From assembly GCA_013398055.1 (NCBI GenBank), contig VZRS01006705.1, positions 124,001 to 188,000 of the forward strand: a DNA stretch of 64,000 nt, read 5' to 3'. Positions 36,871-52,400 of this stretch are shown piece after piece (positions within the stretch are counted from its first letter, which is position 1; each line of letters begins with the position of its first letter). The notes under the pieces were generated by a model. That model did no database searches and was not told where the DNA came from. It was given only the letters and a program-made list of their open reading frames with translations. This stretch comes from Ifrita kowaldi (Eukaryota > Chordata > Aves > Passeriformes > Cinclosomatidae). Made by a program: the position numbers and the translations under genes.

Positions 36871-39800
36871 CACGCTACTGATGAGGCAGAGCATTCCAGC
36901 AAGGCCCTTTTCAGAGCACGGGCTGAGTTAAAGGAAGGGGATCAGCTACTCCCAAAGGCAGTGCTTCCAGAGGCCAGATGTGAAAGCCCAGCAAGGCCCC
37001 AGTCAGAGTTCAGTGGCGCGGCAGAAGCTTTCAGTGTTTTCCCACCCCAACAGCTCCGTGCACCTTCAGGCTTGAACATCACAGCCCAGTGTCTTCTGCT
37101 TTAGAGAAACCCTCCACCCAGGAGAGCAGTACCTCATGCCCACGTGGCAGGGTACGAGGGAGCAGAGCCATGCTTCCTATCCTTTCGCCAACACAGTGTT
37201 GGGTTTTATACAAGAGGGAAAGCCAGGTCTGCCCTCCCAATTTACTGGGGAGGATTTGTTTATTATTAGGAGAATTTATTATTTAGGAGAATAACAAGTA
37301 AAAAAAATCTAAAGCTATTTTGTATGTTGATTTTGGACAGTGTTTTTTAATTCCTTGGCACTGGAGTAGTGCTGCTAGGACATGGGCATCACCTCTTAGC
37401 CCTTCAGTACAAAAACTGTACAGGAAAAAAAAGTAAGTCACAGGCTCCTCCTTACTGCTTTTAAGCTGAAGCAACTCCAGCTGACACTAACCCCCATCTA
37501 GGCTCAGGCTCCCAGGCACACAACTTAAACTGGCAGACAAACCAGGGGGCCAAGCCTTCCTAGCAGTCACCTGAGGGTACGCTGCATTTGCATCACCAGG
37601 GATGCCCTGTGTAGGGGAACACCCACTGTCTGGGCCCAGGGGTGCAAGGCCACTATCCAGTGCATCCATGTACCAGACACAGACATAAGCTCCCTGCCCA
37701 GCCTCTGAAGCAGCACAGCAACAGGAAGGCTATAGTTCAGCAACAGCTTTAAATTACAATTATCATCAGTCACAGTCTCCAGACTTCTTCATCAGAAGCT
37801 AAACAGCCTCACAGCATTTTAAAATACAGGCTAACTCAAATGATTTGGCCAACAGTCCCCTCCTACAAACACAAACCCCAGCATCCAAACACTAAGCTGT
37901 GGTGATACTGTGGAACATCCTGAAAAGCCTCTGAACTCTTTTGAAAGTTATTTCTAGTTAATATTCAGTTGAATCAGTCATTCATGCTTTTTTGCCACAT
38001 TTATCCTCAGTCCATCTGAAGTTCCTTCAAAACATCAGCACATTTGGTCTCTTAACATTGTCATAAAGGGCTTCCATCTCTATCAAAATGGGAGTCCCAG
38101 TTATCCAGGCAGCACCCCTGCCAGCAAGGGCCAAAAATCCACAGCCTCCATATAGTGCAAACACTGACAACTTAGTGTATCTGGACAATGCAGCAGAGGA
38201 AATACTGATTACTAAGTGATCATTGAGAATAAATTCAAATTTAAAAAAGCCAGGCAAGGCCTTACAAAAAAAGATGTACTGCAAGGACTTGCACAGGATC
38301 ACACACTCAGCAAACAGTGCACCACGAAAACCAAAACAAAGTAATTCCTGTGGTCACCAAAATCCTTTCCAACATGGTGACTTTAATCACCTCATTTTGT
38401 GCACTACTGGGAGGGGCTCAGCTATCACTGCTGAAGAGAAATGGGTGAGAGCCTACATCAAGTACAAACTGGCAAAACAGCAAGTCAGTCTCACCAGTAG
38501 CTGCACTCTAAATAAGCCCAGCCCAGTTGCACTGCAGTCCAGAATGGCGATGTGTAAGTGATCACTGCAGAGCAGCACCAGGCTGCTGGGCTTGGTCAAT
38601 GCCTGCTACAGGAGAGAGTGAGCTGAAGTCTGGCCAGCAAGGTCTGCCACCTGGCAGAACATCTGAATTCCCACTATTCCCAAGGCCCAGAGAACAGATT
38701 AAATTATTCAAATTACAGGCTGCTTTTTGATGTTTTCCCTGCATATCACACTAGAGCCACAGCTAACGTAAACACAGCTACCTACTCACACAGTTGTGGT
38801 CTAAGCAAACAGACTGTCTGCCTATCTGAAGGTGACTCTGGTTTTCTACTGCTCCTCTGTGGCATACCGTTTCCAAATATACTCTGGATGTGTACAGAAG
38901 CCCTGCCCCTTTAGAAACAGATAAAATGGGCCATATTTGCCCTGGCACTTTTACCACTAGCCCTTTGACTGGAATTTGGGGATGGAGGAAGTGAACACTC
39001 TCTATGGAGCATCTCTGGCTCAGCAGCCGCTTTCCCTGCTGGTCTGGCAGAGTCTGAGTCTGCTGATCTGCAGGGTACATCAGATGGCTCATCTATTCAC
39101 TCTATGCCAACCCCAAATCCCTCACTGAGTTTTCTTTGAGGCCTGGAAAAAACGCAAAGCTCCATTTGTGCAGGAAATAGACCTGACCAAAAACTCCAGC
39201 ACCCGTGGAGTAACAAAAACGTAAAGAAAGGGTAGGATTCATTAATTCCCTATCACTCATCTGCACATGCCAAAGCTACCAAAGTTCAAATGTTGGGCTT
39301 GCCCCTCCTGCTCACTGGAGTCTGTGAAGAGAGGAGGGGTGCAAAGGGACAGAGGGGTCTAGTTTCACAGCTGGCAGGCATGGTAGCAGCTCCTGAGAAA
39401 AAGCTTACAAAGCTCTTAATTCAGGGCAGCCAACATGACTGTTTCCTCCCTTCCTTCCTGGCCTTGGCTCCAAAGTTGCCCACAGGGAATGTCCAGTCTA
39501 GTCTAACATATCATCTGATGTCTCTATAGTTTATCTCACTTCTAACTGCAGCCTTGGCTCAGACATGACTCCAAAGCCCTCCCTCCCCAGGGAATTTTGC
39601 TTCAGGCAGAGCTAGGGCAGAAGGCACACTGCCTCCTGTAGCTTTATCCCATTCCCCTCACCACTGCTGCTGCAGCACGTGGGAGCTGGCAGTGCTGGGG
39701 GCTTGAAACAAGCAGCCCCAGACTCTTCCACCATTTGCTGTTTAAATGCTGTCCCCAAGTGCCCCAAGAAGGGGTTAAGACATCAACGCATGTCAAGCAA

Positions 39801-42800
39801 TAGAGTAAACACAGTTCCCCTTTAAGCAGGGAGATACAGAGAGATCTCTGGAAGTCCCACAGCTGTATTCCCTGGCAAAGAAGATGAAAAATACTAAAAT
39901 CACTGAAAGGTACCAACTCTTGTCATCTGTGACGTTACAGGGACACAGAGAGGAAGAGAATCCACAGATGGCTGCTCCAAACCCAGAGGACACAGAGGCA
40001 AAAGTGTGTGCCTTCACACTATCATTGGGCAACTGAAAAAACAACAAGACATTCCAAATGTTCTGTGCAAGCCACAGGGCCTCGTGCACACCAGCCACAA
40101 AGTGAACAGCCAAGCATGTGGTACACCAGATTTCCAGAAGAGACTGCATGCTCACACAAGTTTGCCACATGAAAGGATAGGTTAAAAGTCTAGATTTTTA
40201 AGCCAATTTCTTCCTGGTTTTGACACAACTAGAATATTTTAGATGTTCATATGAAGTATTTATGTTTAAAAGTAAAAATTCTTGGAACTGAATGCCTGTT
40301 TGTCAGCCCAAAACCCTATCCTAAAGTTTGCACAAGGAACTTTTCAGGAGGGATAAAACCCACACAAGATCTACCAAATCCACCACAGAAAACATCCAGT
40401 GGAGATCAGTGGGTTTCTCTGAGGAGAACCCGGAATATGTACGTTTTCATCACATTTTTAGCCAGAAGATTGGTCTTAGAGGAGCTTCTCAAAAATAGGG
40501 CAACGTGAGGTATACTCATTGCACTAAATGAAGAAAGGATTTGTCAGTGACCTGGATCTTCACAATAGAAACCTCAAAAGGTGGCTCTGAACTGCCTCCC
40601 ACACTCTCCAGCTGAGTGCAAAGGACATTACCCTGTGGGAATACTTGCCTTGGGTTCATCTGGTGCTGCTGGGAGCACTCACAAGTGGAACTTTAAGCAG
40701 AAAACACATAAGGTCACATCTTCAGATGAGAACTTGGATTCATGGACAGTGGGGAAACTTTGAAAAAGCCAAATGCAGACTGACTACATAAACAGCTTTG
40801 GAAAGCAAAAACAAGCCTGTCTTAAACAAAGATGCAAACATCCCAAGCCGTGGTGCTTGCTTGGGCTCTGAACACAGGCAACAGAATCCCTCTCCTTCTT
40901 CTCCCAAGACACACACATGTATCATGTCTGCACTGCCCTGCAAATTATTTGAGCATATTCTCCTTTCACATGACTATGCCTGTTTGGGAAATCTCTTGTG
41001 TTTGCATGAGCACATGAAAAAAAAAACAAATACTGTATCAGAAACTGGAGACCAGAAGATGATTAACAAACCCAAGATACCATTTTTTGCCTACAAATAG
41101 ACATCCATGAAGTGGGAGTAGTACAACACTAATCACCACAGAGAGAAATGATGATGTAAGCCAACTGTTCCCACATTCCCCACCCAATCACCTACTTGTC
41201 TCCCTGCTCCTCTTCCCCAGTGAAGATCGCTTACACTTCAGTGACAAGGAAACATGCTGAAGCAGCTAGCCAGCTAATAGGATAAAGGCCTCCTAGTCCA
41301 GGGAGCTAATCCATTTATGCAGAACATAACTAATGATTGCACTTGGAGAATGCTCTCCCATGCCCACATGCAGCAGTGCCTGCCCACACGTGCCTCACAG
41401 ACCAACACTGTATAGCACACAGGGCCTTGCTCAGGTGGTGCCTGAGTGTTGAAACTCAGAACTTGTGATGGGGTTCAATCTACCAACTTTGAAAGAGCTG
41501 GCCTAGGCCTGCACCCAAGTGAACAGCTTGCAAATATTTCAGAGGAGCCAGTATCTCCTGCCTGGCGCACTGTCCTTCCTCTGAAGTAGGCATACAGTTC
41601 CCTTCAGCACTGCTGATCAGCACTTGCAGATTCTGATACCATTTTGCATCCCTTCATTCACATCCTCACAGCTGCACAAGGCTTAAGATGGCGTAAAGCT
41701 GGTCCAGGGAATCATCCCCAATGCAAGAAACAATACAACCAATGCTTTTCCCTGGACACTTCAATGCGCTGAGTGAGCTTCAGTATCTCTACTTGTCCAT
41801 AGGTACCAGCAGAGGATACACATTACTCCTGCTAACTTTTTTAAACTCCCCTATGTGAGGGCAGTGAGGCACCATCACAGCCAGAAGCAGATCACTGCCC
41901 TTCTAAACAGGTGTTAGCAGGGCACAGCAACTCTCAAAGCTGTGCATGAAGTACTTTTTGGAGAACTGCTGCCCTAAGCATGCCACTCCACTGTCTGCAT
42001 CAAGATCCACTTTCCAAATAGTTGGAAATAAACCATCAACTCAATAGCTTGCAAGATCCATATCAGAGCCTGTATAACATGTCAGTGTTCACAACACAGG
42101 TATCAATTTTAATGCACAAATCATTTCAGTGTTTCCTTCTTTCAGCTCAGGATTTTGGCCCATCTCACACCCACGAAATGGTTATGCCCTAAGACCAAGA
42201 GCACTCCTTCACTCACCACGCTGCAGAAGGGCAGAAACTCAGATTAACTCATGAAAAAGAGACCAGAATGTCCCAAGGCCAAGTTCATTAGGATGCCCTG
42301 TGCAGAGAAAGGTTGATAACAAGAGCAAAAGTTTATACCACATTATATGAATAGTTTTGAGGGTGTTTGAATTATTTGGATGCTTGCCTTTGGAAAGCAA
42401 ATGAACCAGCGCCTCAACTCAGTACAGAGTTTTATACAGCAGACTGAGCAACAAGTCTCACAGTTGCAGCAGTAGTTACAGCTGCTTTCTACCTCTAACC
42501 CTACCAGCAGCCCCATCATGAGATAGCAATCTGATTTTTTTTCAGCTTCTTGTGGTTTACCGTTTCACTCAGCTCTAGAGAGAGTCCATAGGCTGTTTAG
42601 CATAACTGCCCATAGTAAGAGTCTGCAAAACGCAAACGGGATGAACTAGCACAGCAAAAATGCCTTTCACATTTCTTGCAGCAGTCAGGCTTGAATAGAA
42701 CATTGGTGTATTATGAAAGAAAAAGATACAAGAATACTAAAATAGTTGTACTATAAATCTTTCTACTTAGAAAATATTTTCCAAGAACACCACTTCCAGT

Positions 42801-45800
42801 GCTCATAACTGCACTCTTTCCGCTAACAATAATTAGAAACTAATAGGGTTGGTTGTGTTATTCAGAGGATGACAAGAAATTATATTAAGTTGAAAATTAG
42901 TTAAGAGCTTGATTGGATTGATTGGATAGCACACCAAATTCAGTACTACAATGAAAATAAACATACTATGAATTTGCTGTGCTATTTCCACCAGAGCTCT
43001 GAACAAAGCACTGTACCTTAGATTAAGACTTACTTTAAAGTATGCTCAATATATAGTCTTATCATCCAGTCGGGTACACCACGTTCTTGTGTGAGGTTTG
43101 TCTGTCTTTCCGGCACATACAGCAAACAGTAGCAGTAACAAACTTTCCTGAACAAACTCAGGGCATTCCCTGATCTATGGTGGTTCCCCCAGCTGCAAAC
43201 CACATCACCTGAAACATGGCAAGGAACAGGTTTACAGAAAAATCAGGCATCTGACTAGCCCTATTTTAAAAATATTTCTACCCATACTAGGAACTACACA
43301 GACCCACGAGATTTGCAATGTGGAAAATTATTTTTTAAAAACTGTTCCTTGTTTCTTAATCATAATATGCCCACATACCATCATGGCAGAGCCTACAGGA
43401 CTGTTTGATGAGCATCTGAAATGACAGGAAACATTGGGAGTTTCTAAAGCCTCCACAGGTAGACAAATTTTGATTTTGTTTATGCTGTCAAAAAGAGCAC
43501 ACTTACAATAAAATTGCAAAGTAACTTGCAAAGCCTTTTAGGGTTTTATCCTTTGTACAGCTGATCAACCTGTTTTTTCTATAAACAAACACTTGAAGGT
43601 GAAATTACAGCTTGCAAGGATATGCCAGGATTTTAAAGCACAAGCGTGTTTTTGAATTAAAAATACAGTTTATCCTAGTATAGACATGACCACAGACTTC
43701 CTTTACATTAAGTTCCCAACATTCTAGACGAAGTTTAGTTTTGCAAATTCATTCCTATGAAAACTGCTTTGCATAAGCAGTCAAAGTCCATCAGGAAACC
43801 GAAATGATTGTTTGCAATGAGGAAAACCAGCAAGTTTCATAGGGTTTCTCTTAAGTGTCTTTCTTCATTTGTGCTTTTTTTCAATTTACCTGTGGTACCA
43901 GGACACCTGTGTTTCTGAAACCTTTAATTTAGAAAAAATGTTGTTACATGTTTTTTTGGCTTGAAGAGGGAGGGTTGGTTTCTCCCTTACTGGTCATCAT
44001 TTCTTCAAAACAAACTGCAGCTCAACAAGAAGCATATCTGGGCTCACAGCTCTGGAGAAGGGCAGGGAGTTTTACATGTGAATCTGCTGTGGTTTAACTC
44101 AGCCTCCATCTACATGAGAAGTAGATGCCTCTATTGAGTGCCTTCTCCTGTGAGATGAGCTGTGGACCAATGCCCAAAACTCCCATTGACATCGACAGGC
44201 TGAAAGCAAGCGCGAGCAGAGCCCAGCAGTGCAGTTCTCATGTGAGCCAACAATGGAGAGGCTATTCAGAGCTAAGGCAGAAAATCAGAGCTAAACCCCA
44301 GCTCATGCCAAGGACAGCTGTGTTGCTGACAGCCAGGCTGGCTATTCTACCACTCCAAAGCTTGTCTCAAAACCAGCATTTCCTAGAGTGTTTACTCTAG
44401 TCACGGGTTTGGCCTTAAAAGCTCAGCCAGCTTCTGCCTATTGAGCAGTAATGGCTGCTGCATTTTCAAGACTCAGACATGCCCTGGACAAGCTGCTTGC
44501 TCTCCGTCTGTGGTGACAAACTGGAGCACAAACGCCTTGGCATTAATAGTTAATTGGCACCATCACATGACTGCCCTGTTCCTGCTGTTACCAAACTCAC
44601 ACTACCTCCTCCCTCCTTCCTTCTCACTCCCAGGCAGTGCCTCATGGGAGCCTGCAGGGTGCAAAGCACACCCATGTCACCTCTCAGACACCGGTGCCAA
44701 GCCATGCTGGGCAAGGAAGGTGTCCTGCTTCACAGATACAGTACTAAGCAATGCCAGGGAAAAGCTAAGGAAAAACAAACTCTTGTTTTCCATTCCTTCT
44801 GTATAGTGTTCCTTCTTCTGTATAGGGCTTTGAACAAGTCTGTAACTTGAATTCTAAGCAATAGCAGCCCCTGTTATCTTGTGGCTGCTGAATTCTAAGG
44901 GAATTCAATGCTTAGTGGTGGTAAAGTAGGAACAAAAAGGAAAAAAAAAACAAACCCTAATCTATCTCTACTGCTTATTTCAGTTTCTTAACCTATATAA
45001 CACAATCAGAAAACCAAGCAGAAAACTGCTACCACCATCAGACGCCCTCTGGACTATATGAGGAATAACCACATTGGTTCTAAACAGCCATTCACCCTCT
45101 CCAGTTTCCTCAAGCCACTTCACCGGCCCTCCAAAGAACTAAACTGTAAGGCTCTCTCCTTTTCAGAGGCTGCTACCACAAGCAAAAGATGCAACTTATT
45201 ACGCCTGAAGAGAGAGCCATTCATCCACAGACCAAATACAACTCGGGCAGGGACAGCATATGGCGGAGGCACCTGCAGACTCCTTCTCTCCCCAGGCAAG
45301 GATGAGATACTTGTATCACAGTGAGCCACATGCTAAGGAAGGAGTGGGCAGGGAGAGGTATCTGGCCAACTCAACAGCCACACTGGGACCCAACCCAGCC
45401 AGCCCCTCCAGTTCAGACACACCAAGGCTGGGGGAGGTGAGGACAATCCAGCCGCATTGCTGGAGGAGAGCAGTGTAGAGAAGGTGCTGACCTTCACTTC
45501 AAGCAGCATCTCCAAGCTGGCGTTTTTGAAAAATATACACAGATTGCAGCAAAACTTCTCAGTCTGTCAGGCCCTTGAGATTACTTGGGCTGAACTCAGG
45601 GACTGGGAAACAGCATGCCAGCATTATCCTCCTGCACTGTACTGTGTCAAAACAAGAAAGAAAATATCCTTCAGAAAACCCTATTGGAAAAGGGCCTGCA
45701 GAAGTCAACACACAAGAGATAGAACATACATACGTTGCAGGATGGCCACCCTTGGGGATCCAATCCAGCACCCACTCTGTGACCGCTGCTCATCCCACAT

Positions 45801-48800
45801 CCAATCACATTTTAACCAGTTGTGTTGCTGCTGCAGTTAGGATCTCTCAGTTTTGCTGAGTGATGTTTTCTGTGGCCAGCTGGCAGCCCACTATTAAACA
45901 CTGCCAGTAGATATGGGAGACTGGGCTTTTCCTTCTATATAGCTCAGTAGGCATCATTCTGTATGGTGCTCTGAGAGCAAAATGCTGAAGGTCAAAACCC
46001 CAACCTTGTCCATTCACATGCAGAGTTTCTGGCAGACACTTTCAGGTGGAAGTGCTTTACCTCCCTCCTGATTTGCTCCTCCCAGGCCTACCAAACCCTC
46101 AGAGTCAGTCCAAGAGTTAAGTCCTACACAGCATCACTCAGGACTTCTCCCCGAGTTACATCCCCAGGCCACATGCCAGTGGTGCCCATATGCCCATTTG
46201 ATATCCTCTCTTTGGTCTGCAGCCAGAGACTCAGCTCTAGTTTAATACCTTCTTACCAGGCTTTAGAGCTTTGAGGAAAAAAGACAAAGACAGCAGGGTT
46301 GGGAAGGTAGCCAGCAAGCCTGCCAATCTAAATGATAAGCCCTTGGCTTTAACCTCAGGCTCATAATTTTCTGCCACTGGTGCCAGGTGCTATTATTGTC
46401 CCTTTGGGAATCTTAATACAACAAAAATACTCCCTCTAGCTCTGTCTCCACCATTCTTAACCTTCCTATTCCACTGTCTTCAACATGTAGTCTATCAAAC
46501 TTCAGCCACATCAAATTACCTCCCCTCATCTTCCTTTTGCTCAACCAAGCTCTCTGGTGTTCTCCAAATGACCCTGACCAAAACCTAATCCTGCTCTCTT
46601 TCATGATTCACAGCAGCACCTCAAGGAACCACATTTCAGATGCCTCAGCAGATATTCTAGCTACTGGCTCACCCTCCCTTGGCAGTCCAAACGGATACAT
46701 TCGCAAACATGCAAGCTTCCATGAAAAGGCAGCAAAATTACGCAGCCACATACCCCAGGAAAAAGAGACTGATAAGTATTTCCAGACAGAAGCTCATTTG
46801 TCCATCTCCCCCTTGAACTGTTGCCCCTTCGCACGTGTTACAAAACCAGAACAAAAATGCAGAGACAAAACGAGGAGGGAAAACATCAAGGGAGAAGAAC
46901 AGAAGCACTTGGCTCTAGGAATAGACAACACATTCTGTGCCAGGGCTCACACAACAGGACAAGTGCAAAGAGAGGTGTGTGCTCAGAATGAAAGTCTGCT
47001 AGCACACCTGAAAGGTGAACACAGTATCAAGAGATGCCATAGGGCACGGCAGAACTGGGGTGGACTTGCACTAAAATTAATTCTGTATTTCAACAATGTA
47101 CAGAGAACACAGATCCTCATGGAGAAGCTGTTGACATGAAGTCTGTGTAACTTCCAGAGGGCCTTTGCAACCTCAGCAACTCTGTGAGAATGCTCTAATT
47201 TCTGGAACACTGATTGATGCTGAGAGTTTAGGAATAGGGCTAGATTATCCTGCCTGCCTTGCCTTTGGCATTTACAAGCAGGCAGGAAGATGAACCTTAC
47301 CATCAGTGAAAAGAAGACATAGTCAACTTACTTGCCTCCTTCAGGAAAGAAGAGGAAATGATTATGCTTTCCAGGAAGCAGCTAGGCCAAGTCCTACATG
47401 GGTTACTGCTCTCTTACATTCCAATTCATCCAGCTGCAGCTGCACACAGGCACTTCCTAATGCTTTTGCATTAATTAGATAACCATCCAGGGAACACTTA
47501 TGAGACACAGAGACAGAGGTATCTGCTGCCTGGCAGAGTCATAATCACTTCCTTGGGGCTCGGTGGAGTTCCTCATGCCTTCCCCTGCTATTGAGTCTCT
47601 CTCCACAGCCCAGAGAGCACGCTTTCTCCCCACCCTCCTTCTCTCCACTGCTGTCAAGACTACCAATGTCTGATGTCAGCAAACTGGACATCAGCTGGCT
47701 GGCATTGAACGAGTCTTTATAACAGAAATCAAACCACAGGAGAACATCTCCTCAGCTCCTCCAAAGATGCAAATAACAAGACACCTCTACCATGCCCCAT
47801 CTCCCACTCCTATGGTACAGGCTTAGGTCTAGACTCCCAGAGCCTCCTGCCACGGAACTACATCCTTGCAGGCAAGGAGACCAGACAATCTCATCGATCA
47901 CGTTCAGTCATGTTCAGGCTCAAACTTCCTCATGCTAGGACTGCCTTGCAGCAGCCATACATAGCAGTTGTTTGCTGGCCACTTCAGTGCCAAACACTGT
48001 CAGGGTTGAGATAGACAGGCGCTTCTGTGCTGGAAGAACAGCTGCTGTAGCATATTTCTAGGGGTGAAAAATTAAAGCAAAATTGCAGGAGGTTACCAGA
48101 AGCAGAATTTCTCATTCTGTACTGATGCAATCAGTTTCTGCAACACTTTCTTTACTATGTTGCTTCAACAAGCCCAGGGACAAAGAACTGCTATGGCCCA
48201 ACTTCCCACACCTGAGAGACAAGTTCTGGTACAGGGCCCCTTAAGAAATGGTGTAAGCCATTATGCCCAGCACAGGCCCCTGAACTCCACTCAGTCACTC
48301 TGGAGAGTGAGGCCCAGGGCAGAGTCTGTGATGAAACTACCACCAGCACCAGCAGTGGATTTTCTGGCACCCTCTCGCCACAGAGAGAAGCTCAGATGGG
48401 CAAACAGATGGTAACAATTCTCAGGAACTGAAAAGCCCTGGATTCAGATGGGAGGCCAAGAGGTGAAAAGGACTCATGAGCTCACACGTGGAAGCTATCT
48501 GGAAGCTATTTGTCAAGTCCTGGAGAGACAGGCAAGGGCAAAACCCAGCTGTGCTAAGGATATGGAAATCTCACCCTGGAGCCATTAGCAGCCCAAAGCC
48601 CAGACCCCAGTGCACCAGGGGTCACTCACTGGTCCTTGGTCACATGTGGCAATTGCTTCTCTGCAGCCTCTGTGCAACCAGGATTGACCCAAAGGAAGTT
48701 TTCGGTGCTGATCACCCCCCCAGTGCCCAGCCCAACCAAAATGCCAGTATTCAAAAATACAGCAGAAGGAAGATGGTCTTGATATTATACAGCTAAGCCC

Positions 48801-49057
48801 AGATCAGGACTCTCATCAGACACTACATCCATCCAGGCCATTCCAGTGTCAAGTCAAGATGAAGTTCCACTCATCTGTTTTGCACTGAAATTACTCCCCC
48901 ACCAAAGGGGGTGCAGAGCCTGCAACAAACAATCCATGTGTTAGCACAGGATGCATTTTTCTCTTCTCTGATGGCCTTTTTCATCCTAGCATCTCATTGC
49001 ATTTCAAAGAATGCACTAAGACTCCAAAAGAAAATGGTATTGATACTCTGTAGAGGG

Positions 49058-49468
49058 AGCTAAATAAAGAGCAGCTGAGATCACTTGGCTTCTTTAGCCT
49101 GAAGAAGAGGAGAGTGAAAGGACTCATCATCGCAGTCCAGAACTTCCATATGAGGGGAAGCAGAGGGGCAGGCACTGCTCTCTTCTCTGTGGTGACCAGT
49201 GACAGGAACTGAGGGAATGGCCTGAAGTTGTGTCAGGGGAGGTTTGGGTTGGATATAAGAAAGAGTTCTTCACTCAGAGGGTGCCTGGGCACTGGAACAG
49301 GCTTCCCAGGTTAGTGGTCATGGCACCAAGCCTGCCAAAGTTCAAAAAGCATTTGGACAACGCTCTCAGGCACATGGTGTGATTCTTGGGGCTGTCCTGT
49401 GCAGGGCCAGGAGTTGGACTTGTGGCTCCTTTCCAACTCAAAGTATTCCATGAATTTCTGATTCTGTC
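49058..49468 (+). mobile_element. CR1 LINE, 5'-truncated 3' end
   Basis: About 410 bp in plus orientation: gatcacttggcttctttagcctgaagaagaggag, ggtttgggttggatataagaaag, gagggtgcctgggcactggaacaggcttcccagg, then ggactttgtggctcc-like sequence and a terminus tattccatgaatttctgattctgtc that resembles the CR1 octamer repeat. The internal region differs from the 17-kb copy, which points to a different CR1 subfamily. Antisense to the host gene, in its long intron. Confidence 0.87.
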
Positions 49469-52400
49469 TATTCATACAAGCAGGCAAACCACAGCAGAAA
49501 GCTCTGAGCAAATTGTGAAACCTGTCTAGTGACTTCACAGTGTAACTGGGAATATACCCATGTACCCATACTCTCTGTCTCATACTTTAAAATTATGCTT
49601 TCCATATCAGCCACCTACCCACACAAAGAATTTGGACTGCTTGTTGTACCACCCCAAAGCTGCTCTCCTCCAAGAGATCTCTCTCCCTGCAAATGCTACA
49701 TTCTGACTTCCCAAGCTTCTGTAAGTAGATTTCAAAGGTGCTCCTGGCAGTCCCACTGAATAGCACAGGAGGATCCTTTACTTCCTCTCTGTTTATACAA
49801 CATGCGGAGACCAATTAGTCCTCTGGTAATGAGCTCAGCAGCTCCAAGAAGTCTTTGTGACACCCTGGACTTCCTTATACCTCAGGTGAACCCGACGCCT
49901 TCACCTTGGACCAAAGGATGCCCCTGCTCTCCTTGACCTTGCTCTCTCAGCATGGCCAAAAAAGCCAGATATGCAAAAGTGGCAGCAGCTATGCAGGGTG
50001 GCAGCAGGCTTCATTGAATAGCAAGTGGTTGGCAGCAGGGCCTGCACGCAAGGACGTGTCTGTCCAGGGACCGTGATCAAGGGGTGCTGGGAGAGGGCAT
50101 TCACTGCAGCAGTGCGAGTGTCTGCACAAGCCAGGGTACTTCTGCCCAATTAAGGGAAAGAATAGAAGCCTTCTGAGCTAATTTTCTAGTCCTTTGGAGA
50201 AGTGAAGAAAAGCGTGCATTGAAATATCCTCGTTCTGCCTCAACAGGGAGACACTGGGTGGCCAGCTGACCAGCCAGGGTGGGAAATACATCCGCCAACA
50301 GTCCAAACTTATGTCTGGAACAAAAAAGGGCTGAATTACTGAACCCTGTGAAGCTGGAAAGGCATAGCCTGGCATCTAACCAATACAGGACTTTTTAAAC
50401 CCGCTCCTGGTACAGCCTTCCCTGCTGCAGGAGGTTGAACTGAAAGGCATGGATGATGGAGATTTCTATTTATTCACAGGCCAAGAAAGGACAGAAATTC
50501 TCTAACTTCTTAAAAGCACTCTGATTGCCCCCAGCCCACTTGTCTCCCAACTTTGGTCCTCTTTCTTACCAAAAGGCACCAAATTACTGGAATACAGGGA
50601 GGCATTTAGACACCACTTGCGACTCACCCATAGGAGGAAGCAAAATCTGCTTAAATATCCCAACACAGAGCCACTCTACACCACAACTCTCTGGACCAAT
50701 AGTCCACCACCATCCAACATAAACAGAATTTGATGCAAAGCACTTGGCATCTCTTCATCCACCCTTGAGTTACCCATACCATATCACACCCCCAAAGTGT
50801 CGTCTTATCTCATAACACATTTGCTCCAGGCACAAATTCATCTTGCCTGATACACTTCGTCATCTGTCAGCTGCACAGAGCTGCAGGAATGGGAAGTAAG
50901 GCTCTGGGATAAGAGTGAAAGCCACATCTGCTGCTCAAAAAAAATGTCTATCTGATAAACGTTTCAGCTGCATTCTCATGGGCAAGCACATGACAGCAAG
51001 GATAAGAATCACAAAGCAAGAATAGCTTGATGTTTGGAGCCCAGATGAAGCCTCAGAGTAGCCTGTTTAATATTAATATTCCTCACATGCATTGTTTACC
51101 TGACTAACAAACACATGATGCCACACACTGCCCAGGCAGTTAATAAGAGCCATTTTTGTTGGAAAATGGAAACAGACCAAAAAACAAACACCCTAGTCCC
51201 ATTTTATAAGTGGGGAATGGAGGTCCTGAATGATTTTCATAGGATAAATAAGTACAGGTAGCAAGCAAAGACTCATCATAAAGCTTCAAGATGTTACTGG
51301 CTAAAAGTTAACCAATTAAAATTATAAAAATAATACAAATTACCAAATACAATATTCAGGTTGCATCTCACTTTGCATGTGTGCGTCATGTTGTGCCCTC
51401 AGTACACTTTCTTTCTAATTAAATCCACCATCTGACTAACCTTTCTTTATAACATGGATTCCACAACCTGAAATGTTAATGACAGCCACAGCAAAAATAT
51501 TTTTTAAATAACACACTACCACCTCCATTCCAGATTTCAACTTATTTTGCAAAAATCTTTGCCACAATTAATCCAGAAGTGTAGAGAGCAAATAGACAAG
51601 GAAGCCAATTATTCTCACAAGGTTTTCCCAGAAAAAAACAACAGTTTGGAAAGCCTGTTTAAATTAGCCCCTAACCTTCACCAATACACTCCTAAACACA
51701 GTGCTGAAAGGAGCTTAAAGGAGAGCAGGCAGATGCTATGCCTGGGATCCAAATCAGAGAAATCACCTGGGCCAAAAGAAACATTTCCCCATTTACTCAT
51801 GTGCACTGTGAAAAAAGAGAAGGCTGGGCACAGGCTTACTAGCTTTCTTCTCCTCTCATAAGGATGTGACACTAATTAAAGTCTGTCAGTATCAGTAGAA
51901 GATTTGGGTGATGTGAAATGCAAGACTGGGCCTTTTGAATGTTCTGTGAGCAGAAACTTGGCTAGAAGGTTGAAAAGGGGGTGAGGAAAACTGCACTGAA
52001 AACACAAGTCTCTGCATTATGTATTCATGGGATGTATGCTGCCAGCAGGACTGAGAAAAACCAGCAATGTAATAGGGAAATGGAAATCTCACTTTTAGAC
52101 ATCTTAGAAAATAAATACATAGTCTTTTCTTTTAATGGGTCCATCTTGTAGGCTTAAAGGGAGTGTTGCAAGCAAGGTTAAAACAAGTACATCCAACCAA
52201 CCAGAGGCAGTGAAATTCCTCCCTAATGAGAGGAAACTCACAACTGAAAATAATTGTTTTTAACTTACTGCAATGTACCAGGGCCAGCAGATGTCTGCAC
52301 ATATCCTTTTAAACTGACACTACACCAGTGCAAATAGAAAAACAAATAATGAAGAGAGCTGAAATACTAACTCTACAGCAAGGCCTTTTGAAAGAGAGGC

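Noticed and set aside
36631..37104. 157-codon plus-strand frame over the CpG-rich block
   Set aside because: Ala/Arg-rich low-complexity translation caused by GC-rich sequence, with few stop codons. There is no domain and no promoter or splice support.
46537..47139. 200-codon plus-strand open frame in the long intron
   Set aside because: No recognisable domain, retroelement motif or poly(A) signal in register. Composition resembles the neighbouring intron, so it is probably chance.
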